A stretch of 64,000 bases of DNA from Flexibacter flexilis DSM 6793 (GCF_900112255.1 NZ_FOLE01000008.1:146382-210381), one strand, 5' to 3'; shown: positions 25,883 through 35,482, counted from the first letter of the stretch. The notes: generated by a model not told the origin, from the sequence alone. A program made the numbers and translations.

Positions 25883-25964
25883 CGTTTTGATTTTTATTCG
25901 ACGATACTAAAGATACTACCAAAGAGGCCATTTCCGAGCAAGGATTTGGCCTCTTTTCTTTTTG
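25844..25964 (+). promoter_or_regulatory. Attenuator: antiterminator and terminator hairpins upstream of phenylalanine hydroxylase
   Basis: The terminator is AAAGAGGCCA (25921-25930) with TGGCCTCTTT (25947-25956), followed by CTTTTTG. The alternative structure pairs GGCCAAA (25844-25850) with TTTGGCC (25945-25951) and GCTCGGAAA (25852-25860) with TTTCCGAGC (25931-25939); both are perfect. The antiterminator takes the loop and 3' arm of the terminator, so the two exclude each other. Its 5' strand lies within the end of the leader peptide frame, just after the Tyr codon cluster. Confidence 0.8.
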
Positions 25965-25996
25965 ACATTCAATCATTTAACTATTTCAAAAATCCC

Positions 25997-26749
25997 ATGA
26001 ATTTATTACAACAACAGTACGACGGTTACACGCCCGAAGATTTTGAAGTTTGGCGCATCTTGTTTGAGAGACAAATGAAACGTTTGCCCGCCGCCGCTTC
26101 TGCCGAGTACCAAGAATCACTCAAACGCATTGGCTTTACGGCAGACCGAATCCCGCATTTCGACGAAGTGAAAGAACGTTTAGCGGATTTTACGGGTTGG
26201 TCGTTGGCCGTAGTGCCTGGCATTGTGCCCAATGACATTTTCTTTAATCTGTTGCTAAACAAGCAGTTCCCCGCTACTACCTGGTTGCGCAAAATGAGCC
26301 AATTGGATTATCTGGAAGAACCCGATATGTTCCATGACGTATTCGGACACGTGCCTTTGCTTACCAACACCGCATACACGGACTTTTTGCAAGCCGTGAG
26401 CCGCATTGCGCTCAAGCACTTGGACAGCGAATTGGCGATTGAAGTACTGGGGCGTGTGTATTGGTTTACGGTGGAGTTTGGGCTTATCCGCGAAAACGGC
26501 CAATTGCGTATCTATGGCGCGGGGATTCTCTCCTCTGGCGGCGAAACGGAATATTCACTTTCGGACGTACCGCGTCATTTGCCCTTTGATATTGAGGAGA
26601 TTATGCGCAGCCCTTACCGCAAAGACGTTTTCCAAGAAAAATATTTTGTGATAGACAGTTACGAACAACTCTATTTGTCCGTTAGTACTATAGAGCAAGT
26701 TTTGGATAAAATGCTCCAAGAGGAAGCCTTAGAAGCCAAAAGCGAATAA
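25997..26749 (+). CDS. phhA: Phenylalanine 4-monooxygenase
   Basis: An iron- and tetrahydropterin-dependent aromatic amino acid hydroxylase converting phenylalanine to tyrosine. It has 250 residues, the size of bacterial PhhA catalytic domains. The iron ligands are His113 and His118 in PDMFHDVFGHVP and Glu160 in YWFTVEFGLI. I chose the ATG at 25997 (MNLLQQQYDG); an upstream start at 25946 would lie inside the terminator hairpin. Expression is predicted to be controlled by the Tyr-codon leader and attenuator immediately upstream. No pterin carbinolamine dehydratase gene is adjacent. Confidence 0.95.
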   Translation: MNLLQQQYDGYTPEDFEVWRILFERQMKRLPAAASAEYQESLKRIGFTADRIPHFDEVKERLADFTGWSLAVVPGIVPNDIFFNLLLNKQFPATTWLRKMSQLDYLEEPDMFHDVFGHVPLLTNTAYTDFLQAVSRIALKHLDSELAIEVLGRVYWFTVEFGLIRENGQLRIYGAGILSSGGETEYSLSDVPRHLPFDIEEIMRSPYRKDVFQEKYFVIDSYEQLYLSVSTIEQVLDKMLQEEALEAKSE

Positions 26750-26770
26750 ACGCTTTCCTTTTGAATAAAC

Positions 26771-26827
26771 AAATCGCCCCTACGAAGTTAGTAAAATGGT
26801 TAGCTACTAACGGATTAGGGGCGATTT
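26771..26827. terminator. Two-tier hairpin terminator between convergent genes
   Basis: An outer stem AAATCGCCCCTA / TAGGGGCGATTT (26771-26782 with 26816-26827) encloses an inner stem GTTAGTA / TACTAAC. It lies between phhA and the convergent lipoprotein gene and has T or A runs at the base on each strand. Confidence 0.75.
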
Positions 26828-26835
26828 TGTGTTTA

Positions 26836-27996
26836 TTATTGATTCAAATAATTTGTAATTTCTGCATTAGATTGGTTAGTATGCACTCTAACATCATCTA
26901 TCAAACGGTCTATTTCTCTGCGAGATTCATCATCTTCGTATAAGGGTTTAACATTTGATAAATAATTGATGATTATATTCGCTTTGGTGTCATCGTATAA
27001 TACAGACTCGGCTTGGGGATTTCTTACCAAACTTGTAGTCATCCCAAGAACAACATTTTCTATAAAATCAATCGTTTGTACCGCGAAATCATAAGTAATG
27101 CGCTCTGATGGTAGTCTGTCGCTTAACTGATAGTATAAATCTATGTAATGTTGCCCATTGTTTCCATTAGTCAATACATTATCTCGAAAATCATACAGAT
27201 TTGTTAGTAAATCATCATGATTGTTCCCTTCTACATGGACTACATCGTTAATTCTACAAACAGTGTTATCTGGATTTGCACATAGAACTGGAGGCTGAAT
27301 GAAAAAATAAAATTTACAATCCCCAGCAGAGCTCTCACAAGGCCTCTTACAATATTTCACAGGACCTCCTCCAGGAGCCATTGGAGTATTTATTTTATTT
27401 AACTCTCTTTTTATAACCCATTGCAAATAGTCTCGTTTATTATTACTATTGTTAGGCACGATTACATTTCCCATAAAACCAATAAAAGAATGCATTTTTT
27501 TGAAGTTTATGATACCGATATCGTAAATATCATTAGAGGAAATATAATTACTTGATAAGCGGTATTTAGGGTATTCCACTAATTTAGAATTCTTATATGC
27601 AAATAGTCTTGTATTTATTTTATTTTTATTTTTTATATAAAATAAAACACCTAAAAAATTATTATTAGTTAGACTGTCTTGATTTTTTATAAACTTATCC
27701 AAATAGATAGAATACATTACAATACTATCTTTATTGGGTATTAATTTATTTAAATCAAATCCATCAAACACTAAATTAGTTGTATTCAAATTTTTAATGC
27801 CACTTCCATCAAGATATGAGTAGTTGTATAGTGTATCTACAAATAATCTCAAATTAAGGGTTTTGTTAGGAAATTTTATATTGACAAAACTATAGTTCTC
27901 CGACATACAAGAGGTACAAGAAGTTTCATTTACTTTGTTACAAGATTGTAGTAAAGTAAAGATTGTTACAAAGAGTAATAAACTAATTTTTTTCAT
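26836..27996 (-). CDS. A+T-rich lipoprotein of unknown function
   Basis: A 386-residue exported lipoprotein. The signal MKKISLLLFVTIFTLLQSC ends in the lipobox LQSC, so the mature N-terminus would be a lipidated Cys. A Cys pair follows (SCTSCMSE), and a further cluster lies midway (CKRPCESSAGDCKFYF, then VLCANPDNTVCR). Codon use is visibly more A+T-rich, with many Asn, Ile and Lys codons, than its neighbours, which suggests acquisition. I recognise no domain. It is convergent with phhA and divided from it by a two-tier hairpin. Confidence 0.7.
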   Translation of the reverse strand: MKKISLLLFVTIFTLLQSCNKVNETSCTSCMSENYSFVNIKFPNKTLNLRLFVDTLYNYSYLDGSGIKNLNTTNLVFDGFDLNKLIPNKDSIVMYSIYLDKFIKNQDSLTNNNFLGVLFYIKNKNKINTRLFAYKNSKLVEYPKYRLSSNYISSNDIYDIGIINFKKMHSFIGFMGNVIVPNNSNNKRDYLQWVIKRELNKINTPMAPGGGPVKYCKRPCESSAGDCKFYFFIQPPVLCANPDNTVCRINDVVHVEGNNHDDLLTNLYDFRDNVLTNGNNGQHYIDLYYQLSDRLPSERITYDFAVQTIDFIENVVLGMTTSLVRNPQAESVLYDDTKANIIINYLSNVKPLYEDDESRREIDRLIDDVRVHTNQSNAEITNYLNQ

Positions 27997-28131
27997 TTTA
28001 ATAAAGTTTAAATATGTTACCTATCTAACTTTGAAATGGAGTAGATAGGAATTTAACAGCCCATTTTTATATAAGACGTTTCTCGAAAGGAAAAAGGGTG
28101 ACACGCTTTGAAAAAAGTTTTCCACATTCAT

Positions 28132-28154
28132 AAAAAAAGCCGCAAATGCGGCCT
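28132..28154 (-). terminator. Terminator of the CHAT/TPR gene
   Basis: Read on the minus strand, GGCCGCATTTGCGGC is followed by a run of seven T. It lies about 27 bases after the stop of the CHAT gene. Confidence 0.8.
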
Positions 28155-28180
28155 TAATCAACTGTATTACAGTAAATTAA

Positions 28181-31100
28181 TTATCTTCCTTGCAAAATAA
28201 ACGCCGCCCAAAAGAAAGGCGAAGCCGTTTGCGGTTGGCCAATGAGTTTGAGTTTGGCGGCGCGTAAGGCTTCGGCGTTGTTGGGTTGCTGGGAAAGTTT
28301 CCTGAACATGGAAATCATTAGTTCGGAGGTCGATTGGTCGGCTACTTGCCACAAAGACACCACCACGCCATTTGCTCCCGCGTGAAAAAAGCCCGTAGCC
28401 AAGCCCGTAAGCCCTTCGCCGTTCACTTCCTTGCCAAGTCCCGTTTCGCAGGCTGAGAGCACCACCAATTTAGCGTTGAGGCGCAAGCCATACACTTCCC
28501 CCGAATACAAAACACCGTCGTCGTATTTGTTGCCTTCTTGCGAAAGAATGATACCCGCCGCGTCGGTGGCGTTGTGGTCGGTACAGAAGCCGTGTGTCGC
28601 GAAATGCACGTATTTGTAACTGTCCAAATCCATGCCTTTGAGCTGTGTTTCGTGCGCTTCGCCGAAAGTATAAACCTTGGTTTTGCCTTGTTGTTGGGTA
28701 AAAATCTTCTCCACCGCCGCCACTTCCGTCGCTGTTTCGGGAATTGGGGCAATGGTTTCGTTTCTTAAATAACCGCGCACGCCGTTTTCGTTGGTTTTTA
28801 GCGGCCTGAAAATGCCCGTTTGTTCTTTTACCTTACCCACGCCCGAACCTTCCGCAAACACAGGCGCAAAGGCCAAATAATCATTCGGGGCATTACGTTC
28901 GTTGCGCGCCGTAAGTTCTGCCAATACCGCCGCCGAACTCGCGTACCGTACCGTGTGGCTTTTGAGCAAATAATCCAAACGGCTGTAATCCTGCTCATTG
29001 CTTGTGTATTCTTTGGTCAGTAGCACTTCAAACGGCAACTGGTTTAGTTCGCGGTCGGCCACAATGATAAGGTCTTTGCCCGCGATAAGTCCTTCTACGG
29101 GTGCAAGCAGCGTTTTGTAAAGTTCGTGGGCTGTTTGGGTAAAATATCTGAACGTCGGGTAAAGTCGCAGTGCTTTTTCGCTGGCGATTTGCTTGCGCAA
29201 AAGCCCCACATCGTAGGCCAAAATATTTTCTTGTGGCAATACAAAACTTTGAATCTGGGTGCGCGTGGCCGCAAACGCATAAATCGAATCTTTGCCTACA
29301 TAATATTCTATCAAGGCTTCATTTTCTTTTAATAAATTATGCTTAATCGCCTTCAAATCAATGGTTTTGTTGCTGTAACGCAAGGCGTAGTATTTCGGAT
29401 AATTTTTCTCCAAATTCTTTAGAAAATAATTGTACTCACGGCGAATTTCGGCCAATGCCACACCGTAACGCATTAGTTTTACGCTGTCTAAGGCTTCTTT
29501 GTCGGCGGCGTGTTCGCTGAGTTGGCGTTGCAGATAATCGGCGGCATTTTTCAAACGGTTTTCTTGTGCTTGTACCGAATCGGGCAAACCTGAAAAACGC
29601 ACGGCGTTAGCGTCCTGAATGGCATTGAGCAGTGTTCCCGCCTTGCTTTTTTCGGCTACGGCCATGCCTCTATACAAAAAATCATCGTTTTGGGTAATGC
29701 GTTGCAGACCTCGCGCCGTGCGCAAAGCCTTTTCGTATAGCCCCGAACCCGCATTGCCAATGTACAGGCGCATATATTCCGTGTCGTAGTTGTTGCGCAT
29801 AATGCTCAGTAGCGCGATGGCCGTTTCGTAGGTCTCGAAGGCCGCCAACAAATCTTGTTGCTTGTGTGTGGCGGCGTATTGCGTTTCTAAGGCTTGCCCT
29901 TTGTCTGAGAGCAACAACAATACATCCAAGGTCGGGGCAAGTTGCTCTGCTTTGGGATTGGTGTAAATGTCGGGGTTATTGAATGTTTCGGACGAAGAAC
30001 GTAGGCCGTTTTGCAGTTGTGTGAGGGCTTGCGCGGTTTTGCCTTGCATCAAATGTACAACGGCTATTTCGTGATACACGCTGGCAAGTCTTTCGCTTTT
30101 TTCACCAAAAACAGGACGCACGCAAGCCTGCGCCGCCTCCAAACTAACCAAAGCCTTGCTATACTGTTTGTTATAAATGTAGGATTTTCCCAAATTCACA
30201 TACGAATTTTGTAATTGCAAATGCTTTGCGCCCAAAATGCCTTTCTTGATTTGTACGGATTTTTCAAAATACTGTTGCGCCTTCGCGTAATCCTTTAAGC
30301 CATAGTACGCGCCGCCGATGTGATGGTAACAAGTGGCTGTTTGCAAATTGTTTTCCCCATAGGATTTTTTGACAATCACCAAAGACTGCTCAAAAAGCTC
30401 TAAAGCCTCTTTGTATTTGGTTTCGGCCAAAAGCACCAAGCCCAACAAATTGTAACTGTTCACCAAACGCACGTCGTCAGCTTTAAGCGTAAAGCCTTGT
30501 ATTTTAATGGCTTCTGCGAAATATTCGGCGGCGCGAATGTGGTTGTCTTGTCTGAGGTGCAAAACCCCGATGTTAAGAAAATCTGTGGCGATTTCGGGGT
30601 GATTGCGCGTGCCAATTACGGCCTCATCTATCTGCAAGGCTTTCTCCAAACACAACACGCCACTCTGAAAGTCGCCTTGTTCTGCGTAAATGATGCCTAA
30701 TTTGCTCATATTCGCCGCCAATGGCACACTTTGACCTTCGGTCTGCATTTGAATCTGAACGGCCTTGAGCATCAAATTTTCGGCTTGTTTGTAATCGGGT
30801 TTCTCGGCATAGGCCGAAGCCAAACCCGCATAAGAGGCGGCGGTTTCGCGGTGGTTGTCGCCAAATACGGCTTGGTGAATCTTCAGGGCTTTGTCAAAAT
30901 ACTCAATGGCTTTATCCGTTTTGCTGCCTTCCAAACAAGCGTAACCCATGTTTCGGTAGGTTTTGGCTACATCGTTGCTGTTGTCGCCATATACTTTTTG
31001 CCTGATTTTGAGGGCTTTTTCTTGCTGTTCGAGGGCTTGCGCCAACTTGCCTTGTTGGGCATAAGCCACGCCGATGGCATTGTACAAATTGGCGGTTTCG

Positions 31101-31663
31101 GGGTGTTGCTCTCCCAGAATCTGCCGAAAATCCGCCACAAGCTCCTGATAAATCCCGATAGCCAGTTCAAACTCACCTTTGCGGTCGTAGGCCATCGCCA
31201 AATTGCCGCGCGTATAGAGCAAACTCGCGTTGGTTTTGTCTAAGAGTGGTGTCCAGATGGCAATGGTTTGTTTGTAGTCGGCGATGGCTTGGTCGTAGTG
31301 TAGCAAGTGCATGGCGGCCTGTGCGCGGTTGTTGTAGGCCATGCCTACGCTCGTGTTGGCTTGTCCGAGTTTGGCCGTGCCTGTCTTGATGGCTTCATCA
31401 AATACTTTAATGCCTTCTTCGGTTTGGCCAAGCTCCACGAAGTTCCAGCCGCGCCCATTTTGACACGAAACGTATTTTTGCCAAGCGTTTTGGGCGGCGT
31501 ACAGTTTGGCGGCCTTCTCAAAGTCCGTGTTGGCTTCCTTGAATTGCTGTTGGTCGGTTTTGCGCAAGGCCGATTCGTAAAGCGCGTCGGCTTCCGATGT
31601 CTGAGCAAACAGAAAAGTATTGCTTTGTAGTATAATTAAAACAAGAAAAAATAACTTCTTCAT
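28181..31663 (-). CDS. Secreted TPR protein with C-terminal CHAT protease domain
   Basis: A 1160-residue protein. The signal peptide MKKLFFLVLIILQSNTFLFAQ sets the start at the ATG at 31663. About a dozen tetratricopeptide repeats fill residues 25-600 (for example NVAKTYRNMGYACLEGSKTD and ATCYHHIGGAYYGLKDYAKA). The C-terminal CHAT domain is a caspase-like cysteine peptidase: strand DLIIVADRELNQLPFEVLL, the catalytic His in HFATHG near residue 1021 and Cys in VLSACETGLG near 1070, ending SPFFWAAFILQGR. Both catalytic residues are present. The export signal puts it in the periplasm or outside. Its target is unknown, and no gasdermin or CRISPR partner adjoins it. Confidence 0.9.
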   Translation of the reverse strand: MKKLFFLVLIILQSNTFLFAQTSEADALYESALRKTDQQQFKEANTDFEKAAKLYAAQNAWQKYVSCQNGRGWNFVELGQTEEGIKVFDEAIKTGTAKLGQANTSVGMAYNNRAQAAMHLLHYDQAIADYKQTIAIWTPLLDKTNASLLYTRGNLAMAYDRKGEFELAIGIYQELVADFRQILGEQHPETANLYNAIGVAYAQQGKLAQALEQQEKALKIRQKVYGDNSNDVAKTYRNMGYACLEGSKTDKAIEYFDKALKIHQAVFGDNHRETAASYAGLASAYAEKPDYKQAENLMLKAVQIQMQTEGQSVPLAANMSKLGIIYAEQGDFQSGVLCLEKALQIDEAVIGTRNHPEIATDFLNIGVLHLRQDNHIRAAEYFAEAIKIQGFTLKADDVRLVNSYNLLGLVLLAETKYKEALELFEQSLVIVKKSYGENNLQTATCYHHIGGAYYGLKDYAKAQQYFEKSVQIKKGILGAKHLQLQNSYVNLGKSYIYNKQYSKALVSLEAAQACVRPVFGEKSERLASVYHEIAVVHLMQGKTAQALTQLQNGLRSSSETFNNPDIYTNPKAEQLAPTLDVLLLLSDKGQALETQYAATHKQQDLLAAFETYETAIALLSIMRNNYDTEYMRLYIGNAGSGLYEKALRTARGLQRITQNDDFLYRGMAVAEKSKAGTLLNAIQDANAVRFSGLPDSVQAQENRLKNAADYLQRQLSEHAADKEALDSVKLMRYGVALAEIRREYNYFLKNLEKNYPKYYALRYSNKTIDLKAIKHNLLKENEALIEYYVGKDSIYAFAATRTQIQSFVLPQENILAYDVGLLRKQIASEKALRLYPTFRYFTQTAHELYKTLLAPVEGLIAGKDLIIVADRELNQLPFEVLLTKEYTSNEQDYSRLDYLLKSHTVRYASSAAVLAELTARNERNAPNDYLAFAPVFAEGSGVGKVKEQTGIFRPLKTNENGVRGYLRNETIAPIPETATEVAAVEKIFTQQQGKTKVYTFGEAHETQLKGMDLDSYKYVHFATHGFCTDHNATDAAGIILSQEGNKYDDGVLYSGEVYGLRLNAKLVVLSACETGLGKEVNGEGLTGLATGFFHAGANGVVVSLWQVADQSTSELMISMFRKLSQQPNNAEALRAAKLKLIGQPQTASPFFWAAFILQGR

Positions 31664-31764
31664 GTAAGTAAAGGGCTTTTGTTCGGCTAAAAGTATGTTT
31701 TTTCTTACCAAACGCCAATCCTACATTTGTGTTAGATTTTTAGTTTTAGATAAATGAAGATACC

Positions 31765-31909
31765 ACGCCTAACGGCGTTAAGGACGTGTTGTAATTATTT
31801 GCTACAAAGATTTCCAATCCTAACGGATTTATTTCAAAATCTATTAAAGCCCTTGGGCTTGTTATCTTTGTAGCAATCTATATTTTTAATAAACAAACGC
31901 CGTAGGCGT
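31765..31909. repeat. MITE-like nested palindromic element
   Basis: Outer arms ACGCCTAACGGCGTT (31765-31779) and AACGCCGTAGGCGT (31896-31909) are inverted copies with one base missing. Inside, TTGCTACAAAGAT (31799-31811) and ATCTTTGTAGCAA (31864-31876) are perfect inverted copies. Two smaller hairpins (AATCC...GGATT and AAGCCCTTGGGCTT) lie between. There is no coding sequence. The layout fits a non-autonomous insertion or a REP-type repeat between the CHAT gene and ispE. Confidence 0.65.
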
Positions 31910-31924
31910 GACATCTATACAAAA

Positions 31925-32758
31925 TTATTCTAAAATCCCTGCCCAAACGCTGTATTGTTTTTGCTCGAAATGTGCTAATACAGAGTCATTTACACTTTTC
32001 TCTAAAATCCCGAAGACTGCCGAACCCGAACCCGTCATGCTCGCATACGCCGCCCCAAATCCATACAAATCTGTTTTTAGGTCAGTGATTTGCGAATATT
32101 TGGCCGCTACGCTACCTTCAAAATCATTCTGCACGGTTTCACGCCACGTTTCAAGCGGAGCTTTAAGCAAAACATCTAAAGCCGTTGCGGGTTGCGTGGG
32201 TTTTACGCCGCTGTACGCTTCGGCAGTGCTTACGTGCAAACTCGGATACACAATCACGATATATTTTCCAGCCAACGACAGCCCCAACGGACTAAAAACG
32301 TCGCCTTTTTCGGTGGCTAAAGTGGGTTTATTTTCTACAAAAAAAGCGCAATCGCTGCCCAATTTTCTGGCATAATCTTCTAATTGTGAGTTATTTAAAC
32401 CTAAATTAAAGAGTTGGTTTAAGCCTTTGAGTGTAAAGGCCGCATCGGAAGAACCGCCACCCATGCCTGCCCCAATCGGTACGTTTTTGACCAAATGAAT
32501 ATGTACGTCGGGTAGCGCGGGAAAGTCTTTTTTGAGGGAATAATACGCTTTCAGGCACAAATTATCGGCGGTTGCGCCTTGTATGGGCAAACCTTCGTAA
32601 CTGAAAGTAGTTTGCTCGACCACGCTGATTTGTATCTCGTCCGCCCAACCGACAGGGTAAAAACAAGACTCAATGTCGTGGTAACCGTCGGGGCGTTTGG
32701 CCGTAATGTGTAGCCCAATGTTAATTTTGGCGTTGGCGCGTAAGGATATTTTTTGCAT
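31925..32758 (-). CDS. ispE: 4-diphosphocytidyl-2-C-methyl-D-erythritol kinase
   Basis: A GHMP kinase of the methylerythritol phosphate (MEP) isoprenoid pathway that phosphorylates CDP-methylerythritol. It has 277 residues. The start region RANAKINIGLHITAKRPDGYHDIES is diagnostic, the ATP-binding motif is VPIGAGMGGGSSDAA near residue 95, and the C-terminal motif is MTGSGSAVFG. It is transcribed leftward alone. A later MEP-pathway enzyme, the IDI-IspH fusion, lies about 4 kb to the right. Confidence 0.95.
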   Translation of the reverse strand: MQKISLRANAKINIGLHITAKRPDGYHDIESCFYPVGWADEIQISVVEQTTFSYEGLPIQGATADNLCLKAYYSLKKDFPALPDVHIHLVKNVPIGAGMGGGSSDAAFTLKGLNQLFNLGLNNSQLEDYARKLGSDCAFFVENKPTLATEKGDVFSPLGLSLAGKYIVIVYPSLHVSTAEAYSGVKPTQPATALDVLLKAPLETWRETVQNDFEGSVAAKYSQITDLKTDLYGFGAAYASMTGSGSAVFGILEKSVNDSVLAHFEQKQYSVWAGILE

Positions 32759-32900
32759 TTAATATAAAAAATATTGAATAATAATTATTTCAAAATTACA
32801 AAAAAAGATGTAATAAAAAAATTAAGTAAAATTTATTTGATAGGTAATAAACTGATAATCATTTGGATATACGCAATACTGATTTACAAATTCTTACGTT

Positions 32901-32934
32901 TTGGTGAGCAAACGCACAATAAATACTAAATTTG
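32901..32934 (+). promoter_or_regulatory. Promoter of the GH3-family gene
   Basis: TTG (32901-32903) and TAAATTTG (32927-32934) are separated by 23 bases, matching the Bacteroidota pattern. About 90 bases of leader precede the ATG. Confidence 0.5.
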
Positions 32935-33023
32935 TTTTCGATAAAAAGAATTTCAAAACCCCGAAAGTTGCAGGAAGGAAAGCAACGACGTTTTACCAAT
33001 TTTTTACATAAGAAACAGATAAT

Positions 33024-34571
33024 ATGGCCTTATTGGGTGCTTTATTAAAAAAAGGTTTAGCCATTCGCAAACGCGCCGAGCGTAAGCCCAAACCTCCTTT
33101 TGTGTTGCAGAAGAAAGAGTTGAACAAGCTACTTTTCAAAGCCCAAGACACTGCCTTTGGTCGCGCCTACCAGTTCGATAAAATCATTGATTCGATGTAC
33201 GATGCCGACCCTCATAAATTTTATGAAGAATACACCAAACGTGTGCCTATATTCACTTATAACGAAATGTTTACGAAATGGTGGCACAGAGCTTTGGAAG
33301 GCCAAGAAGACGTTTGTTGGCCGGGCAAAACCATGTATTTTGCCTTGAGTTCGGGCACTTCGGAGGCGGCTACCAAGCACATTCCCATTACGAAGGCCAT
33401 GACCAAAGCCATACAGAAGACCAGTATCCAACAAATTTTGTCGTTGCCGTCTTACAACGTTCCTAACGAAGCGTTTGAAAAAGGCGTGTTAATGCTGGGC
33501 GGAAGTACCAAACTTACCTACAAAGGTCCGTATTTTGAAGGCGATTTGAGCGGCATTCAGGCCAAACAATTGCCGTTTTGGTTTCAGAGTTTTTACAAAC
33601 CTGGCAAGCAAATCGCTGAAAATCAGAACTGGGCGAAGAAATTAGACGAAATTACGCTTCAAGCCAAAGACTGGGATATTTCCGTAATTGTGGGTGTTCC
33701 TGCGTGGATTCAGCTTTTGATGGAAAAAATCATAGCGCACTATAACGTAAAAACAATCCATGACATTTGGCCGAATCTGACCATTTACACGCACGGCGGC
33801 GTTTCGTTTGAGCCGTACAAAAAGGGTTTTGAATCGCTTTTGGCCAAGCCTTTGCAGTACATGGAAACCTATTTGGCTTCGGAAGGTTTCATTGCCTACC
33901 AAGCACGCCCCGAAGACAAAGGAATGTCTATGTCGTTGGGTAGCGGTATTTTCTTTGAATTTATCCCGTTTACGGACGATAATTTCAATGCCGACGGCGA
34001 TTTGGTGTCTAATCCCCAAACGCTGATGATAGACCAAGTAGAAGAAGGCAAAGATTACGCGCTGCTGCTTTCGACTTGTGCGGGCACGTGGCGGTATATG
34101 ATTGGTGATGTAATTCGTTTTATTGATAAAGAAAAGGCCGAAATCGTAATTACAGGCCGTACCAAACACTATATCAGTATGTGCGGCGAGCATTTGTCCG
34201 TAGAAAATATGAACAAAGCCATTCAGCTCACTAACGAAGATTTTAACATTGATATTCGCGAATTTGCGGTGGCTGGCGTGCCACACGGCAATTTGTTTGC
34301 GCACCAATGGTACATTGGCACGGACGACGAGGCTAACGCCGATGAGCTGATTCAGAAAATAGACAAATACCTGAACGTACTTAACGACGATTATCGTGTA
34401 GAACGCCAACACGCTTTGCGTGATGTGTCAGCTAAAGTATTGCCTACCAGCGTGTTTTATGACTTTATGCGAATGAGAGGCAAAGAAGGCGGACAAAATA
34501 AATTTCCGCGTGTACTCAAAAAACAAATTCTGGCCGATTGGGAACAATTCCTCAAAGACAGAAACCTATAA
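33024..34571 (+). CDS. GH3 auxin-responsive promoter-like acyl-adenylating protein
   Basis: A 515-residue member of the bacterial GH3-like family, part of the firefly-luciferase/acyl-CoA synthetase adenylation fold. The nucleotide-binding loop is ALSSGTSEAATKHIPIT near residue 110, a second block is PNLTIYTHGGVSFEPY, and a third is STCAGTWRYMIGDVIRF. In plants, GH3 enzymes join amino acids to hormones; bacterial substrates are unknown. It has its own promoter and a terminator, and neighbours do not suggest a pathway. Confidence 0.88.
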   Translation: MALLGALLKKGLAIRKRAERKPKPPFVLQKKELNKLLFKAQDTAFGRAYQFDKIIDSMYDADPHKFYEEYTKRVPIFTYNEMFTKWWHRALEGQEDVCWPGKTMYFALSSGTSEAATKHIPITKAMTKAIQKTSIQQILSLPSYNVPNEAFEKGVLMLGGSTKLTYKGPYFEGDLSGIQAKQLPFWFQSFYKPGKQIAENQNWAKKLDEITLQAKDWDISVIVGVPAWIQLLMEKIIAHYNVKTIHDIWPNLTIYTHGGVSFEPYKKGFESLLAKPLQYMETYLASEGFIAYQARPEDKGMSMSLGSGIFFEFIPFTDDNFNADGDLVSNPQTLMIDQVEEGKDYALLLSTCAGTWRYMIGDVIRFIDKEKAEIVITGRTKHYISMCGEHLSVENMNKAIQLTNEDFNIDIREFAVAGVPHGNLFAHQWYIGTDDEANADELIQKIDKYLNVLNDDYRVERQHALRDVSAKVLPTSVFYDFMRMRGKEGGQNKFPRVLKKQILADWEQFLKDRNL

Positions 34572-34578
34572 CAAAGCC

Positions 34579-34616
34579 AAAGGCGGTGAGATTTTACATT
34601 TCGCCGCCTTTTTTTA
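34579..34616 (+). terminator. Terminator after the GH3 gene
   Basis: AAAGGCGG (34579-34586) pairs with CCGCCTTT (34604-34611), and T residues follow. Confidence 0.85.
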
Positions 34617-34680
34617 TTTCATTTTTGGGAAAATGCTTTTATCTTCGTTGTAGTGTTAGGCATTAAAACAAACAATAACA

Positions 34681-35457
34681 ATGCGAAAATCTCAAGAAAT
34701 CGAGTACAAAATCATTGGTGATGACATTCAGATTGTAGAAGTAGAACTCGACCCACAAGAAACCGTTGTGGCGGAAGCGGGTTCGATGCTTTACATGGAA
34801 GAAGGCATACAGTTTGAGGCCAAAATGGGCGATGGTTCTAATCCGCACGGCGGCTTTTTTGACAAATTAAAGGCTGTCGGCTCGCGTATCATTACGGGCG
34901 AATCGCTTTTCATGACACATTTTACCAATCAAGGCCACCGCAAAAGTAAAGTTGGTTTTGCGGCACCTTACCCTGGTACGATTATCCCCGTAGATTTGCA
35001 AACCGTTAAAGGTCAGTGTCTTATTGTGCAAAAAGATGCTTTTTTGTGTGCCGTGTTGGGTACAAAAGTGAGTATGCACTTCAATCAAAAGATTGGTTCG
35101 GGCTTTTTTGCGGGCGAAGGTTTTATTTTGCAAAAATTACAAGGCGACGGCATGGCATTTGTTCACGCTGGCGGCACGGTGATAGAAAAACAATTGAACA
35201 ACGAAACCTTGCGCGTGGATACGGGTTGCGTGGTGGCTTTTGAGCCGCAAATTTCGTTTGATATTCAGCGCACTGGCGGACTTACGTCTATGTTTTTCGG
35301 TGGTGAAGGAATGTTTTTAGCTACGCTAAGCGGCACGGGTCGCGTTTGGTTACAGTCTATGCCAATCAGTAAACTGGTACAGGCACTCGCACCGCACGGC
35401 AGTAACAGCCACAAAGAAAGCGGCGGCATTTTGGGCAACTTGCTGGATTCTGATTAG
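34681..35457 (+). CDS. AIM24-family protein (TIGR00266)
   Basis: A 258-residue protein of the conserved AIM24/TIGR00266 family, a double-psi-like beta barrel found across bacteria. Typical blocks are [47 protein letters not shown] and [20 protein letters not shown]. It has no signal peptide or membrane helix. The mitochondrial relative helps organise inner-membrane complexes; the bacterial role is not settled. It is a single gene with its own terminator. Confidence 0.9.
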   Translation: MRKSQEIEYKIIGDDIQIVEVELDPQETVVAEAGSMLYMEEGIQFEAKMGDGSNPHGGFFDKLKAVGSRIITGESLFMTHFTNQGHRKSKVGFAAPYPGTIIPVDLQTVKGQCLIVQKDAFLCAVLGTKVSMHFNQKIGSGFFAGEGFILQKLQGDGMAFVHAGGTVIEKQLNNETLRVDTGCVVAFEPQISFDIQRTGGLTSMFFGGEGMFLATLSGTGRVWLQSMPISKLVQALAPHGSNSHKESGGILGNLLDSD

Positions 35458-35482
35458 TATTTTTCTTTGTTAAAAAATATGC

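Noticed and set aside
28181..31663. CHAT protein as part of a gasdermin or Craspase-like defence system
   Set aside because: It carries a signal peptide, and no gasdermin, type III-E or other partner adjoins it.
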